From Psychrobacter sp. WY6 (GTDB taxonomy: Bacteria > Pseudomonadota > Gammaproteobacteria > Pseudomonadales > Moraxellaceae), in the NCBI RefSeq assembly GCF_018448495.1, contig NZ_CP049902.1, forward strand, positions 1,922,001-1,986,000: DNA of 64,000 bases, given 5' to 3'. Below are positions 51,433 to 62,101 of this stretch, piece after piece. Numbering within the stretch: position 1 is the first letter of the stretch; the number at the start of each line of letters is the position of its first letter. A model generated the notes under the pieces. That model had not been told where the DNA came from. It saw only the letters and a list, made by a program, of their open reading frames with translations, and searched no databases. The translations under genes were made by a program, and so were the position numbers.

Positions 51433-52767
51433 TAGCGCGCCCCCCAACGTTCAGGATGCGCCAGCGCGCGTTTGGTAATAAAGTAGTCAAGCTCATCGCA
51501 ATCGTCGTGGCAATAGCCAGACCATAGACGATCGGTAATGACACAGCAACAGGCGCTTGCATCTGTAATTGTGCAATGTGCAGTTTTAGATAGTGAGTGA
51601 GTGGTAGTGCATCTGACCAATGCCGAGCACTGTCACTGATAGCAATATAAGGAAAGGTCACACCAGCAAAGGCATAAGAAGGTGCTGAAATAAAACCAGT
51701 AGCAGACAAGCCCATGCGTAATGAAAATGAGCCTAAGGTAAAGATAGCACCCAGCCAAAACGATAGCATTATTAATAATATCAAACCAGCATAAGTTGCA
51801 AGCACTGAGCTCATGGCAACGGATTCTTGCGGCGTGGCAAGCCATAGAGCCAACATCGCCCAAATGCTAAAGGCCAATGTCGGCCAAAAGTATTTGCCTA
51901 ACAGACCAAACAATAATACTAAAACGTTTGCACTCTCCATCATATTTTCATTCGCATGGTTAGAGACTGAGATTTGATCGTCTTTGCTCAAGTATTGGTT
52001 ACTGTCTACGGTATTTGATATTTGTCCCGATGTTGACTCGTTTTGTGTGGTTCGCGTCAAATCAGGATGACCTGTACTGATAAAGCGATACCAGTGACCA
52101 AGTCGTTTATCACGCAGTTCGCGACCAATTGTCGTTGCACCAATCACCATCGCTAAATGTGCAGCAGTGCAGGGATGACGGTTGAAGCCAAAAACTGCTG
52201 ATAATCAGTGGCCGCGTTAAACAAGCTGATACGCTGTATACCAATCGGTGAGTAAGCTATTGCAGCTTGCGACGGTGCCATGCCTTGTTTGACTAAACGC
52301 TGTATCTCAACGCCTGCCGATAATGTCCCAGCGACAGCTTGAACGCTGGTTTGGATAATTCCCGAATGTGTACCGTATTGTGCATTCACTTGCAAAATCA
52401 AAGGTGCAGGCTTACCAGATAAAATATGCCGAGAAAAATCTTCAGGGATAATGACAATAGCGTAAATATCACGCTGCAAAATAGCCGCTTTTGCCTCAGC
52501 CTCTGAGTAATAAAGCTGTTTAACCGTTAGAGTAGGGCTGGCTTCCAAATAGCGTACTGCGGTATTGGCAATCGGGCTATTGTCTTGGTCTATCACCCCA
52601 ATGGGCAAATCCGTAATCTGTGTTTGTGAAAATATCCACCAAATCAGTAGGACGGTTGCCAGTGGTATCCAGACCACCATACTAAAGTCCCACGGATTTT
52701 TGGTCAAAAACCGTCGCTCATAGGCAGCACTACGTAAAAAAGCCTTACTTAACTTCATCAGATGCAT
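51432..52767 (-). CDS. ABC-2 type exporter permease A, two frameshifts
   Basis: Homologous to permease B: helix VVWIPLATVLLIWWIFSQTQ, then a periplasmic domain (LPIGVIDQDNSPIANTAVRY, DIYAIVIIPEDFSRHILSG), a basic cytoplasmic segment (TTIGRELRDKRLGHWYRF) with a polar insert, and helices such as YAGLILLIMLSFWLGAIF. The start is four bases after the HlyD stop. One base is missing near 52150. Near 51480 a second change gives ITKRALAHPERWGAR and a stop overlapping the next gene; without it the frame runs on to 51344. About 445 residues. Confidence 0.82.
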
Positions 52768-52770
52768 GGC

Positions 52771-53953
52771 TTACTCTTGGCTTGCATTAGTAAGTGCTGG
52801 ATTGACGCGTACAATAACGCTCATACCTGAGCGAATACGTGCATCGGGAGTCGTCGGACGTGCCTTTACTTCAAAGGTACGTACATCAAAGCCGTCATCA
52901 TTATTGGTCGGGCGCCAAGTGGCAAAGTCAGACAATGTTGACGTAGCATAAACGGTGAACTGTTTGGTATAAGGCTTATTTGCTGATGACAGCGCAGGAA
53001 TCGTACCAGTAAATTGCTGACCAATCGCAAACTGGTTTAAGTAGGATTCGGTGACATTAAGTACGACCCACTGCTCATCGGTATTGACCAACGTCAAGAT
53101 AGGCACGCCTTGTCCGATGACTTCACCCGCGCTGACAATGACATTGTCCACAATGCCTGCAATAGGACTTTTTAAGTTGGCTTCTTCTTTTGCCACCAGT
53201 GCTTCTTAGTTGGGCATCGACTTGTGCTACTTGTGCTGTCGCCGCTGATTTATCTTCACTGCGTGCGCCTTCTTTAGCCAAGTCGTATTGTAAGCGTGCC
53301 GCTTCAGTTTGATCTTGAGTAGCCAGATATTGCGCATACGCCTCATCGCGTTTTTGCCGTGCCATAAGGCCTTCTTCATACAGGCGGTTGACACGCTGGT
53401 AAGTGTTCTCTGCCAAATCAGAAGCAGCTTTGTTGGCTTGCCATGCCGCTTTTGCTTGAGCGATCTCTTGTGGACGGGCGCCATTTTCGGCTTTATCTAA
53501 CTGACTTTGTGCCATTTGCTTGCCAGCCAGCGCTTGATTGATCTTTGCGTTAATCTCAGGCGAGTCCATTTCAATCAGCTGTTGCCCGACCGTCACCGCA
53601 TCACCTTCTGTGACCAGAATTTTGGCAATACGTCCCGGCACTTTTGCCGCGATGGAGGTTTGCTGCATCTGCATCTGCCCTTGCAAAGTCACGACTTCAG
53701 GCTCGCTATGCTGATTGCTTTTATATAGACCATAGGCAATAACACCTAATACAATCAGAACCAATAGCGCCAGAAGTGCCTTTTTTATCATGGCAGATTT
53801 ATCCGCTTTTTCTGCATGGCGCTTATAAGTAGGCACTGCTTGCTCATTTTCAGCATCAGTTGCTTGATCGTTATGGTTATTGACTGAGTCAGTAGATTGC
53901 TCTGAGTCGTTTAACTTGCGCGAGTCGTCTGATTCGTTGGTAGATTCAGTCAT
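52771..53953 (-). CDS. HlyD-family membrane fusion (adaptor) protein, one frameshift
   Basis: Periplasmic adaptor of a tripartite exporter. A cytoplasmic polar N-terminus of about 60 residues leads to one helix (ALLALLVLIVLGVIAYGLYK). The lipoyl/barrel-sandwich half follows (SIAAKVPGRIAKILVTEGDA, VTVGQQLIEMDSPEINAKIN), then a long coiled-coil hairpin. After a frame change near 53200 come the second lipoyl half (LKSPIAGIVDNVIVSAGEVI) and the beta-barrel end (GMSVIVRVNPALTNASQE). About 394 residues. It sits between a YihY-type gene and two permeases, in the YbhG/YhiI-like arrangement. Confidence 0.87.
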
Positions 53954-54001
53954 GACAGTGAGATTCCTAAAGCAGCAAAATTGAGGATAAAGGGTATGTT
54001 A

Positions 54002-54866
54002 TTAGTACATTCGTACAGCATAAGGTTTGGCGCTTTCTAAGGCTTCAGAATTAAAAATCGCACCAAAGGCAACGATAAATGCTGAATAATAAAGCCAGAG
54101 CATAATGACCACGGCAGCTGAAAGCGCGCCAAACTCAGCGCTATAGTTATTAAAGTTTTGCACATAAATCGAAATAGCACAGACAATACAATCCAAAGAA
54201 TGGTCGCCAGAGCTGCTCCTGGCACCAGTTTTTTTAGCGCGACGGCGTCACGGTTTGGGGCTAGGCGATAGAGGCTTAAAAAGCTCAAAAATATGATACC
54301 AGCCAATATAGGCCACCTGCTCCAAAGCGCAATCGTTTTAGCTATTTGCGGGAAGGGGAAATAGGCTGCCCCTACAGGAATAATAGCAATAGAAGAGACC
54401 GCTATAATCAAGATTACTACCGCCCAAAGGTTAAGCTGACTGCTAAAATATTACCTTGTATGAAGTTACGCTCTTGAGTGATATGAAAGGCAAGATTGAT
54501 AAGAATAATTAAAGATTTAACACCTTTAGAGCCAGCATATAGGGCGAGTAAGGTCGATAAGACAAGACTGAACGTGAGTGCGGATGTGGTATTAGAGACC
54601 AATGCGCTTAGGCGTGAATTGAGGACTTCATACACCGTATCAGGTATAAACGGATGCAAAATCGAGATTTGCTCTTGCATCTCAGCTGGTGAAAACGCGA
54701 GACCATAAAGCAGCACAAACACCGCCATTAATGGAAAAATTGATAAAAAACCAAAAAATCCCACGCTCGCGCAGTGTGCCCAAACATTAGAGTTGTTCGC
54801 AATACGCCACGTCTTTAATGAAGGCTGCAGCCAGTTATTTATTAATTTAGAAGTCGGGTTTTTCAT
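54002..54866 (-). CDS. YihY/BrkB (UPF0761) family membrane protein, two frameshifts
   Basis: Six-helix inner-membrane protein of the YihY/virulence-factor BrkB family, function not established. Features: HCASVGFFGFLSIFPLMAVF near the start, SLVLSTLLALYAGSKGVKSL, a central LAGIIFLSFLSLYRLAPNRD, and NYSAEFGALSAAVVIMLWLY near the end. Frame changes near 54420 and 54185 join the pieces, giving about 288 residues. It lies between the TolC-like and HlyD-type genes on the same strand, 48 bp from the latter, so it is probably co-transcribed with the exporter. No signal peptide. Confidence 0.83.
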
Positions 54867-55076
54867 AAAACAGTATTCGCAATAGAGTTAGCAATAGTAT
54901 GGTTAATGGCAGCTTCATGATAATTAGTATGGTCAGGCTACTATAATAGTATTGCGGCGTTAACCTCGCTTGAGGTATCAAATATACCTCTTCGCTCAGC
55001 TGCCTTGTCATACTTTCAAATCGAATCAACTATATAAACGATTATCCACACTATCTATATTTTTCAAATTAAATCA

Positions 55077-56774
55077 TTACTCAGTATACAAAGTCGGTAA
55101 TCGAATATCAGCAGCATTAAGATAGGCGTTAAAGGCAAGAGGCGTACCACAGCTTTGCATGAGTGCGGCCAGCGATTGTACATAGCTGTTCGCCGCTTGC
55201 GCTTGTTCAGTACGTGCTTTAAGCGACTGCGTTTGTGCTTGGACTACCTCAATCGGTGTATTTACACCTTCTTGTAGCCCCAACTGGCGCAAACGCAATA
55301 CTTCTGCGGCCAGATCTACATTGCTTTGTAATGCCTGATAACGAGATTGGGCATTATTAACATCGTGCCAGTTTTTTTCGACCAGTAATAATAAATTGTC
55401 ACTGACTTCGATTTCAGACAGATCCGCTTGGCGTATTTTGGCATTCTCGATGCGAGTGACGCATTTTTATCAAGACCACCCCACAGCTTCCAGCTGGCTG
55501 ATATACCGGCTACCCAACTGGGGTCTTTTTCAATTTTTCCGTAGCCATAGAGCATGACGGTAGGCTTGTGACCAGTATCTGATAGCGCATGTAGCTGCTC
55601 AGCTTGTGCGCGTTTGGCGGCGACTTTTTGTAGACCTGGGTGATTGGTGAGTGATAAATTCTGAAAATAGTTTACATCGGGTAAAGGACGGCTAGAAACG
55701 AATAACGGTGTCGTGGGTTTGATACGATAGTCGGTACGCAATAGCCGCTGTAAAGCCATCATCGCAAGACGAGCATCGTTATTGGCATTGACGGACTCAC
55801 TTTTTGCATCGGCAAGCGCAGATTGTGCTTCTAAGCGATCAACACGTGAGATAAACCTTCTTCAAAAAGCCGCTGCGCCATATGGTCAGTCTGCTGCAAG
55901 GTATCATAAGCATCTTCACGTAAATAAGCGGCAATGATGGCCAGCTGTGCTTTAAAGTAACGCTCAATCAGGGTGTTATAAAGCTCGTTTTTATCCAATA
56001 GACTGTCTGCGACGGCTTCTTGGGTACGGGCATTGGAAGCACCTGTCAAAGCGTTGGTACGTCCAGTCAGTATAGATGGGCCAAACCACGCCCAGACCTG
56101 CACCAGCCGTTGAGCCTGAGCGCTTTAACTCATAAGAATCTGGGATACGCTCACCGACCAATTCACCAAAATTTGGCAAATCTGGTAACGGTGGAATAGG
56201 CGGAATCACATTATCGATACCATTGTTAACGTCATTAACAATACCGTTTTTCAATGATGATAAGTCAAGATCCGCGTCTAAGTTGTAAGCGTTGGCTGAT
56301 AATTGGGCAAACACCAATGGATTGTCCAAGGTTTTAAGCGCATCCGTTTGGTATTCACTAGCAGCAATCGCCGCTTGATTCGCGGCCAGTTTCGGTGACA
56401 CTTGCAATAAAATATTTTGAGCTTGCTCAAGGCTTAACAGGCTAGATACTGCTAATGGATACTATTATCAATACTTTTATGGGTAATGGGATCGATAAGC
56501 GTTGTTAAGCCAGTTTTTTGCTCGGCTTGACCCATGTCTGTATCTGTCGTTGACCTTCTATTTTGAATCTCATTTTTTTGAGTACTGTTTTGAACGCTGC
56601 TTTGAGTACTTTTTTGAGTGTCAGCGTCGATAATTTGCGTCACTGCAACGGCTGTGACCTCATTCGGTGACTCGATATTATGATCATTAGCGCTTGCCAA
56701 AAGTAGGCGCCGCTAAACCCAGAACGTGAATCGTCAGCACCGCAGTAGACAGAGTCGATTAAAGCAAATTTCAT
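55077..56774 (-). CDS. TolC-like outer-membrane efflux protein, multiple frameshifts
   Basis: Outer-membrane channel of a tripartite exporter. The start at 56774 (MKFAL) leads, after frame corrections, into a signal-like hydrophobic stretch (LSTAVLTIHVLGLAAPTF) and a low-complexity polar region. Two OEP repeats of coiled-coil type follow: VSPKLAANQAAIAASEYQTD, ELYNTLIERYFKAQLAIIAA, LTNHPGLQKVAAKRAQAEQL, WVAGISASWKLWGGLDKNAS and RLRQLGLQEGVNTPIEVVQA. The end is LPTLYTE at 55077. At least five frame changes are needed, near 56750, 56700, 56440, 56095, 55850 and 55460. The length, about 566 residues, is long for the family because of the polar N-terminal segment. First gene of the exporter operon. 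Confidence 0.82.
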
Positions 56775-57396
56775 AAGTCACATAAGCCATTAATTAGAAT
56801 GCAAAGTATTTTAGAGTCAGGCAAAAAAGTATCAAAAATATCAACTGTTATGGTCAAACCCTGTCCAAACAGTTCAATATGGGCAACCATTAACAGAAGC
56901 CAATATTTTGTTATGGGTAACAAGCGCTACACTGTAGTGGCACAATGGTGACGGGTCAATGCTCAGTATTTGCTTACTGTGCGTTGAATAAGCCGTGATT
57001 TTATGTTAGAGGTCGGGTGTTAAGACAAATAATAACATCATTTGTTAATTAATAATAAAAGGTTTATCAAGTCATTAGCACTTAAATCGATTTTAGATCA
57101 CTTTTAAAAGCTTTTAGCGAAAATGATGGTTAGTGATGATTGTTGTATTACAAAGCAGCTTATAAACTATACATAATAGTGGTGTGTGCTATATTTCAGC
57201 ACCTTATAGCGTTGAGCAAGATTAAAATGAACGGCATTTATTTTAACTGTCGGCAGTTGTTCATTGGCGCAGTGCTAATGTAAATAAAACTGGCTATTGC
57301 GATAAGCGTTACTCCCAAAAAGTACGTGCTATCAATAAAGACTCGGCTATAAAATATAATTGTAAAAAATGAATGCGACAAAATAGGATATGAGTA
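56775..57396. other. Gene-free divergent region upstream of glpK
   Basis: 622 bases, A/T-rich, between the exporter operon and glpK. Only a 62-codon minus ORF without family features is open. No recognised operator or RNA element. Confidence 0.5.
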
Positions 57397-58984
57397 ATGG
57401 CAGGATATATTTTGGCTTTGGATCAAGGGACGACATCGAGTCGAGCGATATTGTACGATGATCGTGCGCGTCCGATAAAAATGGCACAGCAGCCCACCAC
57501 TTTACAAACCCCAAAAGCGGGCTTTGTTGAACAAGACGCGCAACAAATTTGGCAAACGCAGATTAGCTGTGCCCATGATGTGATTAATCAAGCAGGGCTA
57601 CTTGCTACCGACGTCACCAGTATCGCGATCACCAATCAGCGTGAATCTATTGTCATGTGGGATAAGCAAACGGGTAAACCTTTAGCCCCTGCCATCATTT
57701 GGCAAGATCGCCGTACGGCGAACTACTGTAAAACACTCGCAGCTGAGAGTACCAGTAGCATGATGAATGGCAGCCATGATGATGTGACAAGCGAAGTGCA
57801 ACGTATTACAGGCCTACGTTTAGATCCATATTTCAGTGCCAGCAAAATCGCTTGGCTACTAGAGCACAATCCGAAATTGAGCGTACGAGCCAGTAGAGGA
57901 GAAATAGCGGTTGGTACTATAGACAGTTGGCTCATATATAAGCTAACCGGTGGCGAGCATGTCATTGATGTGACCAACGCTTCCCGTACTTTATTATATG
58001 ATATCCACAAGCTTGAGTGGTCAGAAGAGCTGTGCGCCCGTTTTGCGATACCCATGAATATTTTGCCTAAAGTCCTAGCATCTGATGGTGACTTTGGTAA
58101 AACCAAAAAAGGACTATTTGCCAAACAAATTCCTATTCAAGCGGTATTGGGCGATCAGCAAGCGGCACTTTTTGGACAAGGCTGCCTCGATGCGGGCATG
58201 GCCAAAAACACTTATGGCACTGGGTGTTTTATGCTGATGAATATTGGTCAAAAACCCAAACTTAGCGAGCATAAACTACTAACGACAATCGCTTGGCAAC
58301 GAAAATCCACACCGACTCGTCCAGACAATTTATCTTTCGATCAAATTGTACAGTCAGGCAAACGCATGTTGCAGCCACCCAGAAAGGAAGTCACTTATGC
58401 CTTGGAGGGTAGTGTTTATGGCAGGTGCTATTGTCCAATGGTTACGGGACAATCTGGGTATGATTCAACAGAGCAGTGAAGTCGAAGATTTAGCTCGCCA
58501 AGTTGATAGTAGTGAAGAGGTGGTGTTACTGCCTGCATTTACAGGGCTAGGAGCACCCTATTGGCGCTCCGATATCAGCGCCAGTATTACTGGTATGAGC
58601 CGCGGCACGACTAAAGCCCATATTGCTCGTGCTGCGTTAGAGGCGGTTGCCTATCAAACTTATGATGTGCTCATTGCCATGCAAAAAGACAGCCCTCATC
58701 CATTAACTGAGCTAAGAGTAGATGGCGGCGCGGCTAATAATGACTTATTGATGCAGTTTCAAGCTGATTTACTCGATGTGCCTGTCCTGCGTCCGAGAGA
58801 TACAGAAATCACTGCCAAAGGTGCAGCATTACTCGCAGGTTTAAAAACGGGGCTATATGATGAAGGGACGATGCAAGCATCATGGCAAGTCGATCGTGTT
58901 TTTGAACCCCAAATGTCCAGTGATATCCGTGAACAACACTTTAAGTGGCAACGAGCCATCGATAGAACATTGACATCCTTATAA
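57397..58984 (+). CDS. glpK: Glycerol kinase, one frameshift and an unusual insertion
   Basis: Phosphorylates glycerol to glycerol 3-phosphate. FGGY family: ILALDQGTTSSRAILYDDRA, AITNQRESIVMWDKQTGKPL, IIWQDRRTANYCKTL, GTIDSWLIYKLTGG, AVLGDQQAALFGQGCLDAGM and YGTGCFMLMNIG. After LLTTIAW comes an extra stretch of about 30 residues (QRKSTPTRPDNLSFDQIVQS and on) not present in E. coli GlpK, before YALEGSV. There the frame breaks near 58405-58412 and continues FMAGAIVQWLRDNLG, LPAFTGLGAPYWRSDISASI and ELRVDGGAANNDLLMQFQAD. About 529 residues. No glpF or glpD is adjacent. Confidence 0.92.
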
Positions 58985-59250
58985 GTATTCAACAGACACA
59001 TTAAAATATTGTAACAACTCAATGAAAAATTACTTAAAACGCTTCACTGTCCTACAAAATCATTATAAAGATACAGGCTGTAACGCAAGACAATCGCAAT
59101 CTGGACACAATTTACACAACCTATCTATCTGTTGTTATCCATAAATTTCTATACTTTAGGCGACTCAAGTAACACATGATTCGAGTAAGACTGCTAATTT
59201 TTAGCACTTAATAAATCTAAAATATAACAAATTAATTTAAGGATAAAATT

Positions 59251-59760
59251 ATGAGTAACTATGACGGTATTGATCGCAGTGAAGTAAAGCATATGTCAAA
59301 AGAAGCTAAGCAGGATCTGAATGCTGATATCATCACAGGTGAGCCAGGTTCGCATCCAGTAGGCACAGCTATTGGTGGTCTTGGCGGCGCAGCGGCGGGT
59401 GCAGCAATCGGTACAATGGCAGGACCACTTGGCACACTTATTGGTGCGATTGGTGCTATCGTTGGTGGCGGTGCAGGACATGCAGCAGCAGAAGCGATTG
59501 ATCCAACACGTGAAGAAGCTTACTGGCGTGCAGAATATGCCAATGTTGATTATTACAAAGAAGGTTATGACTTCGACCGTGATCTACATCCAGCTTATGC
59601 AGTAGGGTACGCCAACCGTGCTCGTTATCCTGCGGATGCACGTTTTGAAGACCATGAAGCTGAATTAGAGCGCTCATGGCATGAAGTAAAAGGTGAATCA
59701 CGCATGGAGTGGGAAGAAGCACGCAAAGCATCGTATGACGCATGGAATCGTGTATCGTAA
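59251..59760 (+). CDS. Glycine-zipper protein of unknown function
   Basis: 169 residues, not a named family. A polar N-terminus (MSNYDGIDRSEVKHMSKEAK) is followed by a glycine/alanine-rich hydrophobic region at residues 38-82 (GTAIGGLGGAAAGAAIGTMA and on), typical of glycine-zipper membrane segments. An aromatic, acidic soluble part completes it (EEAYWRAEYANVDYYKEGYD, ELERSWHEVKGESRMEWEEA). There is no signal peptide. ATG at 59251 after AAGGA. It stands alone with its own terminator. Similar proteins are often envelope- or stress-related, but no role can be given. Confidence 0.8.
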   Translation: MSNYDGIDRSEVKHMSKEAKQDLNADIITGEPGSHPVGTAIGGLGGAAAGAAIGTMAGPLGTLIGAIGAIVGGGAGHAAAEAIDPTREEAYWRAEYANVDYYKEGYDFDRDLHPAYAVGYANRARYPADARFEDHEAELERSWHEVKGESRMEWEEARKASYDAWNRVS

Positions 59761-59885
59761 TAAGCGAAACTAACAGCAGATTTAAGTAAGTAGACAGTAT
59801 ATAAGCTTACTACCTTATCACTGGGCTTAGCCTGATTGTAGACTTGGGTCTGCTGATAGACTAAATACTTTCAATTTATGCTATT

Positions 59886-59920
59886 TTAAAGTCTTCAAAG
59901 ATTTCTTTGGAGGCTTTTTT
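59886..59920 (+). terminator. Terminator after the glycine-zipper gene
   Basis: Thirteen-bp arms with a few G-U pairs (59888-59900 and 59905-59917), followed by six T residues. Confidence 0.75.
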
Positions 59921-60003
59921 GCTGTATATTACTAAGTATGAATATATTAAACAGCCAATCATCTTTGGAAGCAATATTCTAGAATAAAAATAATAGGTAA
60001 TCT

Positions 60004-61032
60004 ATGAACAATAATGCGGAAGCTAAAAGCGCCAGACAATTTTATATCGCCACTGCCAACTTGCTCAATTTTGCCAACCCTAACCGAATTTATTATGACA
60101 ATGCGCCAGCTTACAGTAACGATGAATACGAGCACAAGCTAAGCGGCATCACCGATTTATTAGCAAAAGCACATGCTGATATTATTGCGGTGCAAGAAGT
60201 CTGGGATAGTAATGCGCTTGAAGCGTTGGCGGTATCATTGGGGTTTAAGCCCGAGCATGTCGTTGTTCCGTTAGCAAGTAACGACCGTTCAAGCCCTTAT
60301 ACCCATGGCAAAGGGGCACAAAATACTCCTGCCGTTGGTATCATTAGCCGCTTTGAGCAATTAGAAAGCCGCTTGCTTGAAGATATTGCGCCAAAAGCGG
60401 TGATTGATATCCCTGATATTGGTCCTTACCATCGCTTTAATCGTCCACCATTGCTAGTACGGGTCGATGCCTTTGGTCAACCGATAACGATTATTACGGC
60501 GCATCTAAAAAGCAAACGGGCATTTTTCTTGCGTGATGAAAGTGGCAATTTGTTAGAAGACATGGACGATCCAAATATTCGAGTCCGTGCCAAGCTCCGT
60601 AGCTTATGTATGCGCGCCGCAGAAGCAGCCTCTATTCGCATGTCTATTATAGAGCGCTTACGTCATACTCGTGAGCCATTGATTTTGTTAGGTGATATGA
60701 ATGATGTCACCGGTAGCGTCACCACCCAATTGATGGCTGAGACTGGTGAAGTTAATTACGATAAAGGCATGCGCGATGTTGCATTATTCGATGCTGCGCG
60801 TATCCAAGCACGCTATGGTTGGATGAAAGATGTGGCATATACCCATATATATCAAGGTATGCCAGAAGTGATTGATCAGTTATTTGTTTCAGAAGAGTTT
60901 CTTCCTGATAGCAAGTTTTCACTGGGTCAGGTTGAAAGAGTAGACTATTTCAATGACCATTTAAAGTGGGACTATGCAGATAGGGTCATCGATCATGGTA
61001 TTATAAGAGCGAAAATTAAACTCAAAGATTAA
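60004..61032 (+). CDS. Endonuclease/exonuclease/phosphatase-family protein
   Basis: 342 residues with the metal-dependent phosphoesterase fold. TANLLNFANPNRIYY is at the start, IIAVQEVWDSNALEALAVSL carries the metal-binding Glu, TIITAHLKSKRAFF the catalytic His, and LILLGDMNDVTGSVTTQL the Asp/Asn pair. The terminal DYADRVIDHGIIRAKI gives the last His. All catalytic positions are kept, so it should be active on a phosphodiester or phosphomonoester. There is no signal peptide, so it is probably cytoplasmic. It is intact and alone. The exact substrate cannot be told. Confidence 0.85.
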   Translation: MNNNAEAKSARQFYIATANLLNFANPNRIYYDNAPAYSNDEYEHKLSGITDLLAKAHADIIAVQEVWDSNALEALAVSLGFKPEHVVVPLASNDRSSPYTHGKGAQNTPAVGIISRFEQLESRLLEDIAPKAVIDIPDIGPYHRFNRPPLLVRVDAFGQPITIITAHLKSKRAFFLRDESGNLLEDMDDPNIRVRAKLRSLCMRAAEAASIRMSIIERLRHTREPLILLGDMNDVTGSVTTQLMAETGEVNYDKGMRDVALFDAARIQARYGWMKDVAYTHIYQGMPEVIDQLFVSEEFLPDSKFSLGQVERVDYFNDHLKWDYADRVIDHGIIRAKIKLKD

Positions 61033-61267
61033 ATTTTTTACATTACGTGGTCAACGCTATTAAATGGTTGACCTATACATTAATTTTTAACCCATTTATC
61101 TCCCTTGCTTGATAGTGTACAAGCGTTTATGATGCCTCTCCATTAGACATAGTAGCGCTAATATCAGTGCTACATTATTAGCTAATAGGATGTAATTCTT
61201 CAATTTAGGGCGAATACTATCTATTGAAGATTATATTTATAAAATAGGGTGTAACATTAAGAGACTT

Positions 61268-61959
61268 ATGATGAGCGAAAATAAAGACGAAAATTGAAGA
61301 TGTGTTGGTAGATTCGGAACTGGCAAAAAACTGGTCCCGAATAAGTTTAAGTTTACCAGCCAACAAGGCCGTGCGCGCCGTCAAAACTTTTGGCTGGTGC
61401 CAAGAAGTTAAGTGAAACCCAACCTATCAATGACATTACTTTGGCGGCTGTATGTGAAGAAGCAGGCATTCCAAGAGCTTCTGCTTATCACTTTTTTCCT
61501 AACATCGAAGCGATATTTTTAGCATTGCGTTTTTTGAATGCTATCGAAATATTAGAGATAGTAGAAACAGTAGATATTGGTAATTATGACAGATGGCAGG
61601 GCTATTTGACGGCGCTTATTGATAATTGTGTGACGATATTCCATAACGACGAAACCAAAGCCAAGCTCATTTATGACACGAACACGCCTGATTTTGAAGG
61701 TGATAGTTTTGGTGAAGATATCGATCATCAAATCGTCGATTTGGTTTATAAGCGTTTATCAGAGCGCTATGAGATGCCGAGTTTCCACGATATTCAAGAC
61801 ACGCTATTGATTGCTTATAGCATTATTAATGCGATATTCACATTGTCTTATCGTCGTCACCAAAGCATTACTAATGAATATATCCAAGAAGCAAACACTG
61901 CGTTTATCGCTTATTTGCGTTGCTATCTACCAGAAAAGCTACCGCGTAAGAATCGCTAG
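61268..61959 (+). CDS. TetR-family regulator, several frameshifts at the start
   Basis: The intact frame from 61390 gives AGAKKLSETQPINDITLAAV and CEEAGIPRASAYHFFPNIEA, a clear TetR helix-turn-helix, and a C-terminal domain to residue 190 ending LPEKLPRKNR. The N-terminus continues upstream in other frames (MSENKDE, IEDVLVDSELAKN, NKFKFTSQQGRARRQ) from ATG 61268/61271, so about three bases are missing near 61296, 61340 and 61387. About 230 residues. No target is evident. It is convergent with the secreted protein across a double hairpin. Confidence 0.8.
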
Positions 61960-61985
61960 TTTTTTTCGCTATTTAGATGATGCAT

Positions 61986-62064
61986 AGACATTAGAGTGTG
62001 ATTAACATGCTCTAATGTCTGCTAAGTAAATACAAAAAAGCCGACATCATATGTCGGCTTTTTT
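61986..62064. terminator. Tandem hairpins between convergent genes
   Basis: Two successive inverted repeats. The first has 11-bp arms AGACATTAGAG/CTCTAATGTCT (61986-61996 and 62010-62020). The second has 14-bp arms AAAAAAGCCGACAT/ATGTCGGCTTTTTT (62034-62047 and 62051-62064) and is a bidirectional terminator. Confidence 0.85.
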
Positions 62065-62101
62065 GTATTTACTGCATTGATGAGCAGTGGTAATAATGGA
62101 C

